A stretch of 34,487 nucleotides of DNA, taken from the NCBI GenBank assembly GCA_009775375.1, contig VSPO01000020.1:1-34487 (forward strand), read 5' to 3'. Made by a program: the position numbers and the translations under genes. This DNA is from Muribaculaceae bacterium (lineage in GTDB: Bacteria; Bacteroidota; Bacteroidia; Bacteroidales; Muribaculaceae). Shown here piece by piece: positions 7,730-16,853 of this stretch. The notes beneath the pieces were generated by a model. It was not told the DNA's origin, did no database searches, and worked only from the letters and a program-made list of their open reading frames with translations. Within the stretch, counting starts at the first letter, position 1, and each line of letters opens with the position of its first letter.

Positions 7730-8374
7730 ATGAAAAGACTATCATTTATTGTTATATTGATGTCCGTGCTATGCTTTGGTGTGGCAAGGGCAGATGTCGG
7801 GAATAATCCTGCGCAAGCCGACACTGTCAAAATCAATCGTGCGCTTGAGTTTATGCGGGAGAATTATCCTGAGGCCCAATATGCGGATGTCTACAAGAAT
7901 TTTATGCAAGACTATTTCGGCCCGGGTCATATCCTTGCCGATACGGCCGCTGCCGGAAGATACCTGCGGCGTGAGCTAAGGGAGACAGAGCGGTTTGACG
8001 GCAAGCCTTACGAACCGACCGGGTTCAATGGAAATTTTTTTAGGGTAAACCTTTCCCTCATAAAGGGTGGGAGAATCGGATACGATGATTATTTCTCTGC
8101 TTTCACAAGAAGCGTTTCCGGCATCGTGCCTCTGTCTGTCGAGACCTGGAAAGCCATCTGGGAGATTATCGACGGTCAGATTCTTGAAAAAGGGTATGAC
8201 TATCCTGACATGAGGGCCGACCGCGAGAGGATTTTCCGTCAGCTAAATGGGGGAGACCCTGTCGTGCATCACAGTAAGCGGTTCAACGACAATTATTCAG
8301 TGCATTATCGGATAATCTCACGCGAAATATTTGAAAAGGAATTGCTGCCACTTATTGAGACGGGCAAGCCATAG
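7730..8374 (+). CDS. Secreted conserved protein of unknown function
   Basis: I do not recognise a named family. The 214-residue product has a signal peptide (MKRLSFIVILMSVLCFGVARA) and a compact, mostly helical body. Features that look conserved and functional are QDYFGPGH (His67), GNFFRVNLSLI (about 102-111), a double His at 180-181 (VVHHSKRF) and YSVHYRIISREIF (His192). Four well-placed histidines together with acidic residues could form a metal-dependent active site, but this is inference only. It lies 43 bp after the methyltransferase and probably shares its transcript. It converges with the XRE gene; an imperfect hairpin (8399-8408 with 8426-8435) at the junction may help terminate it. 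The protein would act in the periplasm or outside the cell. Confidence 0.75.
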   Translation: MKRLSFIVILMSVLCFGVARADVGNNPAQADTVKINRALEFMRENYPEAQYADVYKNFMQDYFGPGHILADTAAAGRYLRRELRETERFDGKPYEPTGFNGNFFRVNLSLIKGGRIGYDDYFSAFTRSVSGIVPLSVETWKAIWEIIDGQILEKGYDYPDMRADRERIFRQLNGGDPVVHHSKRFNDNYSVHYRIISREIFEKELLPLIETGKP

Positions 8375-8417
8375 GGCTATATGGGTGCAAATCTTCTTAA
8401 ATCGTTGATTTTGAAAT

Positions 8418-8903
8418 TTATGATTTCAGCGATTTGAGTTCATAGAGTTGCTTGCGGAGGCCGTCGATTTCCTGCCTTAGTGAGTCATTTTCATTTGCAA
8501 GCCTGTCGTTGCGCTCCAGAAGGGCATCGATGCGGTTGAGGAGCCTTGAGTTTGCTTCCTCCAGCATCGACATGCGTTCATGGTGCCCATGATGGTGGTG
8601 TTCTTGCGAGTCTTTTTGGTGGGCCTGTTCATGAAAGCGGCTCAGCAGACGGTTGAAGAGATCGCCTTCGCTCATGTCGTTGATGCTTTTGGCAGGGGCT
8701 TCCTGTGCGCCCCCAATAAAGTAGCTGTCGAGACTTTCAAGTCCGAAAATCTCCATGATTTTAGCCTCCTTCTCCGGCGGCAGGGGACTTTTCCCATTCT
8801 CGATAGCGGAAAGGAAACTTTGGGTGATTTGCAACTGCTGGGCCAGTTCACTCTGGCTCATATTCCTCTCTTTTCTGATGCGAGCTATATCAATCCGTGG
8901 CAT
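8418..8903 (-). CDS. XRE-family regulator with His cluster and C-terminal coiled coil
   Basis: Residues 5-58 form a classic XRE/Cro helix-turn-helix (IRKERNMSQSELAQQL, ITQSFLSAIENGKSPL). A linker (60-100) is followed by a histidine cluster: His91, His95, four consecutive His at 102-105, and His107-108. Residues 112-157 form a heptad-rich coiled coil (LEEANSRLLNRIDALLERN and onward), which should drive oligomerisation. The histidines sit between the DNA-binding and oligomerisation parts, where metal binding could change DNA affinity; that is inference. It is 161 residues and a cytoplasmic DNA-binding protein. It has its own promoter and converges on the methyltransferase/secreted-protein unit. 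Target genes are unknown; the adjacent receptor operon is a candidate. Confidence 0.85.
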   Translation of the reverse strand: MPRIDIARIRKERNMSQSELAQQLQITQSFLSAIENGKSPLPPEKEAKIMEIFGLESLDSYFIGGAQEAPAKSINDMSEGDLFNRLLSRFHEQAHQKDSQEHHHHGHHERMSMLEEANSRLLNRIDALLERNDRLANENDSLRQEIDGLRKQLYELKSLKS

Positions 8904-8922
8904 AGGTCTTAGAGTTTTGACA

Positions 8923-8954
8923 CAAAATTAAGCAATTCCCCCGACATATCCAAA
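8923..8954 (-). promoter_or_regulatory. Promoter of the XRE gene
   Basis: On the minus strand, TTTG (8954-8951), 20 bp, then TAATTTTG (8930-8923) matches the Bacteroidetes consensus. It lies about 20 bp before the start codon at 8903, giving a short leader. Confidence 0.7.
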
Positions 8955-9022
8955 CACATTATTCCCAATGTCAGGATTGAGCACAGACTCGCGTTTTCGT
9001 GGTTTGAATCTGCTGCGGGCAT

Positions 9023-9060
9023 GAAAAATCCCGTGGTCGTTTGGAAACGCCACGGGATTC
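9023..9060 (-). terminator. Terminator of the PL11 lyase gene
   Basis: Arms 9027-9036 and 9050-9059 pair perfectly (10 bp), with a further inner CGTTT/AAACG stem. On the minus strand the stem is followed by a T run (ATTTTTCAT). It lies 21 bp beyond the stop of the PL11 gene. Confidence 0.85.
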
Positions 9061-9080
9061 AAGGTTTGGGAAAATCGTTG

Positions 9081-10946
9081 TTATTTCACGACCGTGCCAC
9101 GGAATTTCTTCCCTTTCAGGTCAGGCCCGAAGTAGAATCCCGGTTCTGCCGGCTGATTGTAGCCAATATTCTGGTTGGCCACGCTTGCCCTATAGACAGG
9201 ATCCTCCATAAACGTATGGAACCGATAATCCGTAGGAATCGCCGTCACATAAAGACGTAGATTCTGATTGTCGGCTGTGCGCATCAGCACCTCCTCACGC
9301 CAGTCGCCGATGATATCGCCCTGCAATGCCGGATTTGCCTTCGTGCCATTATTCCATGCGCATCCCTCAAACACCGTCATAGGTCGGCATTCTCCGGAGG
9401 TCCAGTCATATTTGCTGATGACATTCTTGTCGAGCATCTCGCGAAGAAGGTCGCCGTCCCACCATACAGCCATGTTGACCGGTACGTTCGCCGAAATCTC
9501 ACTCTTGAATTCCTTCTGGGGAGAAATCAGCTCACCCTTGAACGAACGGACGCCACCCGTATTGGGCGACCACAACTCAACTCCCTCATGCGTGGGATCG
9601 ATGTCGGCCGCCATGCAGCGTCCTATGTCCTTGTTGCTCGGATATTGCAGAATCACCTTGCCAGTGGCCGCCTCGCGCAGGGTCGTGCCGTCCTTCTTGT
9701 TCTCGTGGCAGCACCATACGTAGTATTTCTCATTATTTATGTCGGAAAGGAGATGGATGGCGTCACCGTGGTACATCCCTGTGGAATACAGGCCTTTGCC
9801 GTCGTTGTCTACGGTCATCTGTCCGTAGATTATCTCGTCGCATCCGTCGCCGTCCACGTCGGCCACGCGAAGGTTGTGGTTGCCCTGCCCTGCATAAGCC
9901 GCGTTGCCGGGGTCGTTGGAATCAAACACCCACTTCACTTTCAGGTCCTTCCCGTCCCAGTCATAGGCGGCGAGCACGCTGCGCGTATAATAGCCTCTGG
10001 CCATGACAGCCGACGGACGCACGCCGTCGAGATATGCCACGGCGGCAAGGAAACGGTCGGAACGGTTGGCATAGCTGTCGCCCCAGTCCTTGAGATTGCC
10101 TCGCGGGGGAATATAGTCGGCCGTAGCCATCGCCTCGCCTGTCTTCCCGTTGAAGACCGTGACGTATTCCGGCCCGGAAACGATGCGACCCTTCATGTTG
10201 CGCCAGTCCGCGCGTCGGTCGCCAATGACCTTGCCGACGCCGTCCATCGTGCCGTCGGCAGTCTTGCAGATAAGCTCCGCGCTGCCGTCGCCGTCGAAGT
10301 CGGCGACAAGAAACTGGGTATAGTGGGCTCCGGAACGTATGTTCTCCCCGAGGTCGATGCGCCAGAGGCGCGTCCCGTCGAGCTTGTAGCAATCAAAATA
10401 TGTAGGACCGGTGAAACCGTCGTGGGCATTGTCGTGGGAATCCGTGGGGTCCCACTTAAGCACGATCTCATATTCTCCGTCGCCGTCCATGTCGCCGATG
10501 GAGGCGTCGTTGGCGTTATAATAGTATTCCTTGCCGAAAGGTTCGACACCGAGCCCCGGACGCTGCAGGGGGATATTGACGTATCCCAAGGGGGCGTCGG
10601 CAGGGAGGGTGTAGCTTCCGGTCGGAGCATCGCCCTTCTTGCGGGCGCGCACCTCATACGTGGCTGCCTTCGAGCCGCTATAGTTGTCTTTGAAGAAGGT
10701 CGCTCCGGTCAGAGGCTTGGAGTTGACCTTCTTTCCGTCGCGATAGACGTCGAATGCCTGGTCTTCAGGGTCGGAGGAGAGATAGCGCCAGGAGACCGCC
10801 ACCTCCTGCGGATTCTCCCTGACGGCCACGACCCCGCGGCTCAGTTTCTCACGCTGCATCTTCGTGAAATCATAGTTCGACTGCGCCGAAACGCCAAGGG
10901 CGACCGTTGCAGCCAGAAAAGGCATGATGTGTCTGGTGTTCATCAT
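9081..10946 (-). CDS. Rhamnogalacturonan lyase, PL11
   Basis: The 621-residue protein has a signal peptide ending near VSAQ. A fibronectin-like N-terminal region (about 30-120) is followed by the PL11 catalytic propeller. Diagnostic stretches are NDASIGDMDGDGEYEIVLKW, RLWRIDLGENIRSGAHYTQF, ADFDGDGSAELICKTADG, ADVDGDGCDEIIYGQM and GDIIGDWREEVLMR, whose Asp/Gly-rich loops bind calcium in the family. PL11 enzymes cleave the rhamnose-galacturonic acid backbone of rhamnogalacturonan-I by beta-elimination; the length is typical. It is divergent from the susC/D operon across a 513-bp control region and has its own terminator. ATG at 10943 is an equally good start. It is probably secreted or surface-associated, but no lipobox is visible. 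Confidence 0.93.
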   Translation of the reverse strand: MMNTRHIMPFLAATVALGVSAQSNYDFTKMQREKLSRGVVAVRENPQEVAVSWRYLSSDPEDQAFDVYRDGKKVNSKPLTGATFFKDNYSGSKAATYEVRARKKGDAPTGSYTLPADAPLGYVNIPLQRPGLGVEPFGKEYYYNANDASIGDMDGDGEYEIVLKWDPTDSHDNAHDGFTGPTYFDCYKLDGTRLWRIDLGENIRSGAHYTQFLVADFDGDGSAELICKTADGTMDGVGKVIGDRRADWRNMKGRIVSGPEYVTVFNGKTGEAMATADYIPPRGNLKDWGDSYANRSDRFLAAVAYLDGVRPSAVMARGYYTRSVLAAYDWDGKDLKVKWVFDSNDPGNAAYAGQGNHNLRVADVDGDGCDEIIYGQMTVDNDGKGLYSTGMYHGDAIHLLSDINNEKYYVWCCHENKKDGTTLREAATGKVILQYPSNKDIGRCMAADIDPTHEGVELWSPNTGGVRSFKGELISPQKEFKSEISANVPVNMAVWWDGDLLREMLDKNVISKYDWTSGECRPMTVFEGCAWNNGTKANPALQGDIIGDWREEVLMRTADNQNLRLYVTAIPTDYRFHTFMEDPVYRASVANQNIGYNQPAEPGFYFGPDLKGKKFRGTVVK

Positions 10947-11393
10947 TTCTCGTTTTATAGGTTATCGGATATATTCTTAAATAAGCTCTAAATAAATTAG
11001 AACAGATACTTAGCCGCTGCAAATATGGGGAATAAAATCGTTAGTCGCGAGGTAAAAACAGCAAATTTTGGGTGAGAAAACGCCCATATACCTGAATGAG
11101 TAAAAAAGCGGTATGAAAATTGTCCATTTTCGGCACCCTCATGCCCGCCCGGCGCAATGATTTCCATTCTATCTAGCCCCCTGACAGATGCCGACAGCGC
11201 ATGAACGATTCAGCGCCGAAAAACATGCTTTTTAGCATAATTTAAGAACATTTGAGACATAAGCACACTAAAATTGAAACTTTCGCTCTCATCGAGCTGC
11301 TCTTTTTAGGGGTAAAAATTGGCTCAATTAGGGTAAAAATTCGCCCAAAACGCGATAAATCCTCTATATAGATTGTTAATGCGTCATTTTTAT
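10947..11393. promoter_or_regulatory. Divergent control region between PL11 and susC1
   Basis: No gene is visible in this long gap. It must hold the PL11 promoter; a near-consensus CATATTTG lies at 11027-11020 on the minus strand, without a clear -33 box. It also contains GGGT-N8-CGCC-type sequences at 11070-11085 and 11331-11346 that match at 12 of 16 positions, and the phased direct repeat listed separately. Confidence 0.5.
11309..11346 (+). promoter_or_regulatory. 21-bp-phased direct repeat, candidate operator for susC1
   Basis: GGGTAAAAATTGGC (11310-11323) and GGGTAAAAATTCGC (11331-11344) are nearly identical and begin exactly 21 bp apart, two helical turns. They end about 50 bp upstream of the susC1 -33 box. 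This spacing suits tandem binding by an activator such as a hybrid two-component or AraC-type regulator. Confidence 0.6.
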
Positions 11394-11424
11394 TTTGCAA
11401 TTGTGCCGACTTAATATAATTTTG
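11394..11424 (+). promoter_or_regulatory. Promoter of the susC1 operon
   Basis: TTTG (11394-11397), 19 bp, then TAATTTTG (11417-11424) is a full match to the Bacteroidetes promoter consensus, with the ATG at 11460, leaving a leader of roughly 28 bases. Confidence 0.8.
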
Positions 11425-11459
11425 TCTCCGTAAAAATTTTAAAAATTTAACCAGCAATC

Positions 11460-14400
11460 ATGAAAGACAAATCCATTCTGAAAAACGTCTTACGAAAAAA
11501 GACCTTGCAGGGCAGAAGGTTGGTGTTGTCGTTTCTTCTGACATTTGTCGTGAGCCTGGGCGCATACGCGCAGGAGTCGATCAAGGGTTCAGTGTTTGAC
11601 GACACCGGAGAACCTCTCATCGGGGCGACAGTGATGGCAGAGGGCAACAGCAATATCGGCACTGCCACTGACATCGACGGTAATTTTGTTTTAAAAGTGA
11701 AGCCAGGGACAAAGCTTAGGTTCTCCTATATAGGCTATGACCCTATGACCGTGGCAGCCAAAGACGGCATGAAGGTCGTGATGAAGTCAGGAGCGACCAG
11801 CCTTGACGCCGTTGAGGTAGTGGCTTATGGAGTGCAGAAGAAGGTCACGATGACCGGTGCTGTCTCCTCTATTAAGAACGAAGACCTCACCCGCACCCCG
11901 GTCAGCTCTGTGACCAACGTGCTTGCCGGCCAGCTTTCGGGTGTATCGACAGTGCAATATTCCGGTGAGCCGGGTTCTGACGCAGCCGATATATTCGTGC
12001 GTGGCAAGGCTACATGGGTCGACTCCAAGCCCCTTATCCAGGTCGACGGTGTTGAGCGCGACATGTGGGACATCGACCCCAACGAGATTGAGTCAATCTC
12101 CGTGCTTAAGGATGCATCCGCCACGGCCGTGTTCGGTGTGCGCGGCGCCAACGGCGTAATCCTCGTGACCACCAAACGCGGCAAGGAGGGCAACGCCAAG
12201 ATCGACGTATCGCTCAACTTCTCGGCGCAGCAGCCCACGAAACTCATTGAAATGGCCAACTCCACGGAATATGCCAATTACTACAACTACATGAACGTCA
12301 GCGATGGAGTAGGAAAGACCTTCTCAGACGAAATCATCTCAAGGTTCAACTCGACGGATCCCATCGACCAGATCCGCTTCCCCAACATGCGCTGGACCGA
12401 CTACATCTTTAAGAAGACCACCCTCCAGCAGCAGCACAACGTCAATATTTCGGGCGGCAACAAGGTGGTCAGATACTTTATCTCGGCGGGCTTCTTCAGC
12501 CAGGACGGTATCTTCGACCAATACGGACGCGATGACTTCGCCTTCGACTATCGCTACAACCGCTTCAACTATCGCTCGAACCTCGACATCGAGGCTACGC
12601 CGACGACTACCATCAGCGTCAACGTGGCCGGCAAGATCGACAATTCCGCGAAGCCGCGCACCGGCCAGGGCGCAAGCGGCATGGTGAAGGCCATCTACGC
12701 AGCAACCCCGTTCTCCGGAGCAGGATTCGACGACCAGGGCCGCTTCATCCGCACAAACACCGATGCCGACTACAATATCGAATATGACGCGGAGGGCAAT
12801 CCACATTCCGTGACGCTCCCCTTCACCGGCGCGCACCCGATGACCTACGTGACGTATCAGCCGGGTGCATACCACAATACGGCCAATACGATCACTACTG
12901 ACCTCATCGCCAGGCAGAAACTCGACATCGTCACGAAAAACCTGCTTCTTACGGTCAAGGGATCATACAACAGCGGTTTCAACCAGATCAAGACCCTTAC
13001 TTCCTCCGCCGGGACTGTCACTCCACGCATGATGCCCGACGGAACCCTCGAATTCCTCACAGAAACTTTCGAAGACCTCCCGAGCTACGCCGAGAAAGCT
13101 TCCGACCGAGGCAAATGGCGCAATTGGTATTTCGAGGCCGGACTTAACTGGAACCGTGATTTCGGACTGAACAGTATCACGGCCCTTGCCCTCTACAATC
13201 AGAGCAAGGACTACTATCCCAAGACTTATTCCGACATTGCCCGTGGATATGTGGGATTCGTCGGCCGCGTCACATACGCATACGACAACAAATATCTTGC
13301 CGAGGTCAACTTCGGCTACAACGGATCGGAGAACTTCGCCCCGGACAAACGCTTCGGTGCTTTCCCCGCAGGCTCCATCGGATGGGTGCTCAGCAATGAG
13401 AAATTCATGCATGGGTTGTTCCCCTATCTCTCGTTCCTGAAAATTCGTGCCACCCTCGGAAAGGTCGGCAATGACAAGGTGGGCGGTAGCCGCTTTATGT
13501 ATCTCGCCGACCCGTTCGGAATCAACGGTGGTGCACTTCTCGAACGTCCTAACGGCGAGAATCCCTATGGCTATAACTTCGGTACCGGCAACGGTGGATA
13601 TGCCACTCAGCCGGGCGCATGGGAGATGCAAAAGAACAACCCCGACGTGACATGGGAGACGGCTGTCAAGCAGAACTACGCTGTCGATATCCAGTTCTTC
13701 AACGACCGTCTCAAGACAAGCTTCGACTATTATAAGGAGCACCGTACGAACATCCTTCTGCAGAACTATGCCACCCCCGTCATCGTAGGTTATGCCCCCG
13801 CGCTCTCCAACTACGGCATCGTCGACAGCTGGGGATGGGAGCTCAGCGTAGGCTGGAACGACCGCATCAACAATGACTTCGGCTATTGGGCACGCTTCAA
13901 CCTCTCCTACAACGACAATAAGATCATCCGTGACGGCCAGGCTCCACAAAGCTACGACTATCAGAAGACGGCAGGCCACCGTATCGGTGCACGTTCGCAA
14001 CTCCTCTTCTGGGGATACTACGACGAGACGGCCGACCAAAGATATAAGGAGCAATACGGAGTGCCTATCCCGGCCCAACTTAAAGCCAACGACAAGCTGA
14101 ATCCCGGCGACCCGATCTACGTTGACCTCAATGAAGACGGCAAAATCGACGACAACGACAGAAGCCTCGATTTCGGCAAAACCGACGATCCGCGCTTCAT
14201 AGCCGGTCTTAACTTCGGCTTCGACTGGAAAGGTCTCAGCCTCGCAGCCCAGTTCACGGGCGCATGGGAAGTGACCCGCAGCATCAGCGGCGCATTCCGC
14301 ACCCCGTTCGACAACCCGGCAGGCGACGGCAAGGGCGGTCTTCTCAAGACGCATCTCGAAGACAGCTGGACCGTGGACAACACCAACGCGGAATATCCAC

Positions 14401-14678
14401 GTCCGACCCTTACCTATACGAAGCATACTTACACCAACTCCACGCTTTGGGAGAAAGATGCAAGCTACATCCGTTGCAAATCCCTGCAACTCGCATACAA
14501 TTTCGATATGGGCTGGATGAAGAAGCTCGGCATCAAGAGCCTCCAGCTTTCATTGAGCGCCTACAACCTCTTCACCATCTCGAAATACAAATGGGGAGAC
14601 CCGGAAAACCGTGCAAGCAGCTCGCCCGACTATCCTCTGACCCGCACCTACACCGCAGGTCTTAAGGTAGGCTTCTAA
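11460..14678 (+). CDS. SusC-like TonB-dependent glycan transporter 1
   Basis: This 1072-residue outer-membrane importer has a signal peptide ending GAYAQ (about residue 38). A carboxypeptidase-D-like regulatory domain follows (about 41-115; IKGSVFDDTGEPLIGATVM, DIDGNFVLKV). The TonB-box-like region VEVVAYGVQKK comes next, then the plug (about 130-245) with the SusC/RagA signatures LIQVDGVERDMWDIDPNEIE and VLKDASATAVFGVRGANG, and a large barrel ending YTAGLKVGF. It takes up oligosaccharides using TonB energy, with its SusD partner acting as a lid. It is first in an operon of five genes, and the susD1 start follows 30 bp later. The flanking PL11 genes point to rhamnogalacturonan-I fragments as cargo, by inference. 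Confidence 0.97.
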   Translation: MKDKSILKNVLRKKTLQGRRLVLSFLLTFVVSLGAYAQESIKGSVFDDTGEPLIGATVMAEGNSNIGTATDIDGNFVLKVKPGTKLRFSYIGYDPMTVAAKDGMKVVMKSGATSLDAVEVVAYGVQKKVTMTGAVSSIKNEDLTRTPVSSVTNVLAGQLSGVSTVQYSGEPGSDAADIFVRGKATWVDSKPLIQVDGVERDMWDIDPNEIESISVLKDASATAVFGVRGANGVILVTTKRGKEGNAKIDVSLNFSAQQPTKLIEMANSTEYANYYNYMNVSDGVGKTFSDEIISRFNSTDPIDQIRFPNMRWTDYIFKKTTLQQQHNVNISGGNKVVRYFISAGFFSQDGIFDQYGRDDFAFDYRYNRFNYRSNLDIEATPTTTISVNVAGKIDNSAKPRTGQGASGMVKAIYAATPFSGAGFDDQGRFIRTNTDADYNIEYDAEGNPHSVTLPFTGAHPMTYVTYQPGAYHNTANTITTDLIARQKLDIVTKNLLLTVKGSYNSGFNQIKTLTSSAGTVTPRMMPDGTLEFLTETFEDLPSYAEKASDRGKWRNWYFEAGLNWNRDFGLNSITALALYNQSKDYYPKTYSDIARGYVGFVGRVTYAYDNKYLAEVNFGYNGSENFAPDKRFGAFPAGSIGWVLSNEKFMHGLFPYLSFLKIRATLGKVGNDKVGGSRFMYLADPFGINGGALLERPNGENPYGYNFGTGNGGYATQPGAWEMQKNNPDVTWETAVKQNYAVDIQFFNDRLKTSFDYYKEHRTNILLQNYATPVIVGYAPALSNYGIVDSWGWELSVGWNDRINNDFGYWARFNLSYNDNKIIRDGQAPQSYDYQKTAGHRIGARSQLLFWGYYDETADQRYKEQYGVPIPAQLKANDKLNPGDPIYVDLNEDGKIDDNDRSLDFGKTDDPRFIAGLNFGFDWKGLSLAAQFTGAWEVTRSISGAFRTPFDNPAGDGKGGLLKTHLEDSWTVDNTNAEYPRPTLTYTKHTYTNSTLWEKDASYIRCKSLQLAYNFDMGWMKKLGIKSLQLSLSAYNLFTISKYKWGDPENRASSSPDYPLTRTYTAGLKVGF

Positions 14679-14708
14679 TTGTATTATCGAAAAAAAGAAT
14701 TTAAAATC

Positions 14709-16796
14709 ATGAAGAAAGCATTCCATAGCATATTCGCAATGATATTGGCAGGCGTGGCCGTCACGGGCTGCACGGATGAGGTGCAGTTTGGCGACTCGTT
14801 CCTCAACAAGGCTCCCGGCGGCTCCACCAATCTGGACAGTATCTTCTCCAATCCGGATTACGTCAACCAATTTCTGACAAATATCTACAACAAACAATAC
14901 TACGGACTTCCCTACAACCAAGAGAAGAACCAGGCGGCAAGCCCCTACAACGGCAAGCTCGACGCACTGACCGACCTCTACCAGATGCACTGGTCGAGCT
15001 GCAAGGTGTGGTCGTCCTACTACACCGCCACGTTCTCCTCCCGTGAAGACCCGCTGATTTCGTTCTCCAACGACAACGTTTGGCAGACCGTGCATCAGGT
15101 CTCCCTTATCAAGGAGAACATCGACCGCGTCCCCAACATGGACCAGAAGAAAAAGGACTACATAGTGGCGCAGGCCAAGGCTCTTCAGGCTTTCGCCTAT
15201 TCGCTCCTTCTTCCCCACTACGGAGGTCTTCCCATCATTGAGAACACCATCACCGGTGCAGGCGACGGAGTAGGTCAACGCGCCACTTTCGAGGAGACCG
15301 TAGATGCCATCGTAAGATGGTGTGACGAGGCCAAGGACGATTTATATTGGGCCTACAACGGCAATGACGCCGAGTCGAGCTCCCTGCAGACGGGCCGCTG
15401 GACAAAGGCCGGCGTCATGGCCCTGAAGGCTCAGGTGCTCTGGCTCGCCGCCTCTCCCCACTACAACACAAATGAGGCATATCTCGGCGGAACATCGGAA
15501 GCGGAGACCCAAAATCTCGTATGGTATGGCAATTTCCAGCAGTCGCGCTGGGAGCGTGCACTCCAGGCTTTTGAAGACTTCTGGGCAGAGAACCGCAAGA
15601 ACGGCGAATACTACCACCTCATGCAGGCAGAGAACAAGAATCTTGACGGCTACCGCCTGGCTTATCGAAGGGGATATATGTATGACGACAGCCCTGAGAA
15701 CATCCATTGGACGAAAGTGGCCGGCATCTATGGCACACAGGGTGCATACAGCTGGCTGAATTGGAACACGTGGTCGGTCAACCGCTCAAACAACCATCCC
15801 ACGCTCGAATATATCGAGATGTTCCCCTGGAGCGACGGCAAGCCCTTCGACTTCGACAAAGACATGAAGCACAAGGAGACTTACACAGTGGAAAAAGACG
15901 GCTCCACCTGGGATGTCTATACATGCCTCTCCGGACAGTATGACAAGCTTTTCTATGAGTATAAGGAGATTCGCGGCGGCTTCAAGAAGACTGCCTCACG
16001 CGACCCCCGTCTCTATGAGAACGCCACCGTATCGGGCACTCTTGAGAACCTTCCCCTCAAATCAGCCGACGGGAAAGCCACGGGCAACATCATGGAACTT
16101 TGGGTGGGCGGACAGAACGCGGGACAATGCGTGAAACACCCGACTGAAAACATCCTTGTCGAGGCGCTGACATCCTACTGCCCCACAGGCTTTGCAGCCT
16201 ACAAGTATGTGCTCAATCAGATTGAGTGGCACCGCGACCCCAACATGCACTGGAACGTCTTGACCATCCCCGACATGATTCTCATGTATGCCGAATGTCT
16301 CGCCGAGTGCGGACGCGCCGCCGATGCGATCGCCCAGGTAGACCTCTTGCGCTCACGCGTCGGAATGAAGAGCCTCAACTCCAGCTACAACCGCGACAAA
16401 AACCTCCTCTCCAACAAAGAGAACCTCATCGAGGAGATTCTTCGCGAACGTGCCTGTGAGCTTGGTCTGACCAACGCCCGCTATATCGACATGGTGCGCC
16501 GCCGCCGCACCGACTGGATGACGAAGCAGCTCCACGGCATGGCCACATTCCGAATGATCAAGAACGCGCAGAACAAGTGGGTGCGTCGTAACGCCCCATA
16601 TTTCGGAGACGACAAGAACGGAGGCATGGCAGAGCCTGCACGCTTCGAATACGAGCCCTTTGAGCTCATTCAGGGCAGACGAGTGCTCTGGGGAATGGAT
16701 CCCAACTCCACGGAAGTCAAGAAATGGCTCATGATGCCATTCCCGCAGGATGAGATCAACAAGGGATACGGACTTATCCAGAATCCCGGTTGGTGA
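14709..16796 (+). CDS. SusD-like surface glycan-binding lipoprotein 1
   Basis: The ATG at 14709 begins the lipoprotein signal MKKAFHSIFAMILAGVAVTGC (Cys21); an upstream in-frame TTG at 14679, directly after the susC1 stop, is not needed. The 695-residue protein shows the SusD/RagB layout: N-terminal TPR-like helices (DYIVAQAKALQAFAYSLLL, then PHYGGLPII), a variable central region, and the C-terminal SusD core (MILMYAECLAECGRAADAI, LLRSRVGM, EEILRERACELGLTNARYID) ending in PFPQDEINKGYGLIQNPGW. It is long for the family (usually about 500-650), mainly in the middle. It is anchored outside the cell and pairs with SusC1. Confidence 0.96.
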   Translation: MKKAFHSIFAMILAGVAVTGCTDEVQFGDSFLNKAPGGSTNLDSIFSNPDYVNQFLTNIYNKQYYGLPYNQEKNQAASPYNGKLDALTDLYQMHWSSCKVWSSYYTATFSSREDPLISFSNDNVWQTVHQVSLIKENIDRVPNMDQKKKDYIVAQAKALQAFAYSLLLPHYGGLPIIENTITGAGDGVGQRATFEETVDAIVRWCDEAKDDLYWAYNGNDAESSSLQTGRWTKAGVMALKAQVLWLAASPHYNTNEAYLGGTSEAETQNLVWYGNFQQSRWERALQAFEDFWAENRKNGEYYHLMQAENKNLDGYRLAYRRGYMYDDSPENIHWTKVAGIYGTQGAYSWLNWNTWSVNRSNNHPTLEYIEMFPWSDGKPFDFDKDMKHKETYTVEKDGSTWDVYTCLSGQYDKLFYEYKEIRGGFKKTASRDPRLYENATVSGTLENLPLKSADGKATGNIMELWVGGQNAGQCVKHPTENILVEALTSYCPTGFAAYKYVLNQIEWHRDPNMHWNVLTIPDMILMYAECLAECGRAADAIAQVDLLRSRVGMKSLNSSYNRDKNLLSNKENLIEEILRERACELGLTNARYIDMVRRRRTDWMTKQLHGMATFRMIKNAQNKWVRRNAPYFGDDKNGGMAEPARFEYEPFELIQGRRVLWGMDPNSTEVKKWLMMPFPQDEINKGYGLIQNPGW

Positions 16797-16853
16797 TCCC
16801 CGATTCCTTCATAGGTTTTACTAACATCTCAAACGAGACTTTAAACGACAAAT

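Noticed and set aside
8580..8912. 110-codon plus-strand frame over the XRE gene
   Set aside because: It is the complement of a well-supported HTH/coiled-coil gene that has its own promoter.
9588..10991. 467-codon plus-strand frame opposite the PL11 gene
   Set aside because: The opposite strand encodes a clear PL11 lyase with all motifs; the frame is a composition artefact.
11040..11120. Possible CRISPR-like or tandem repeat array in the PL11/susC1 gap
   Set aside because: The similar GGGT-type elements are few, imperfect and irregularly spaced; they fit operator sites, not an array.
12963..14489. 508-codon open frame on the minus strand inside susC1
   Set aside because: It lies antisense to an unmistakable SusC gene, has no promoter, signal or domain, and its Val/Ala/Glu-rich composition is what the complement of this codon usage gives.
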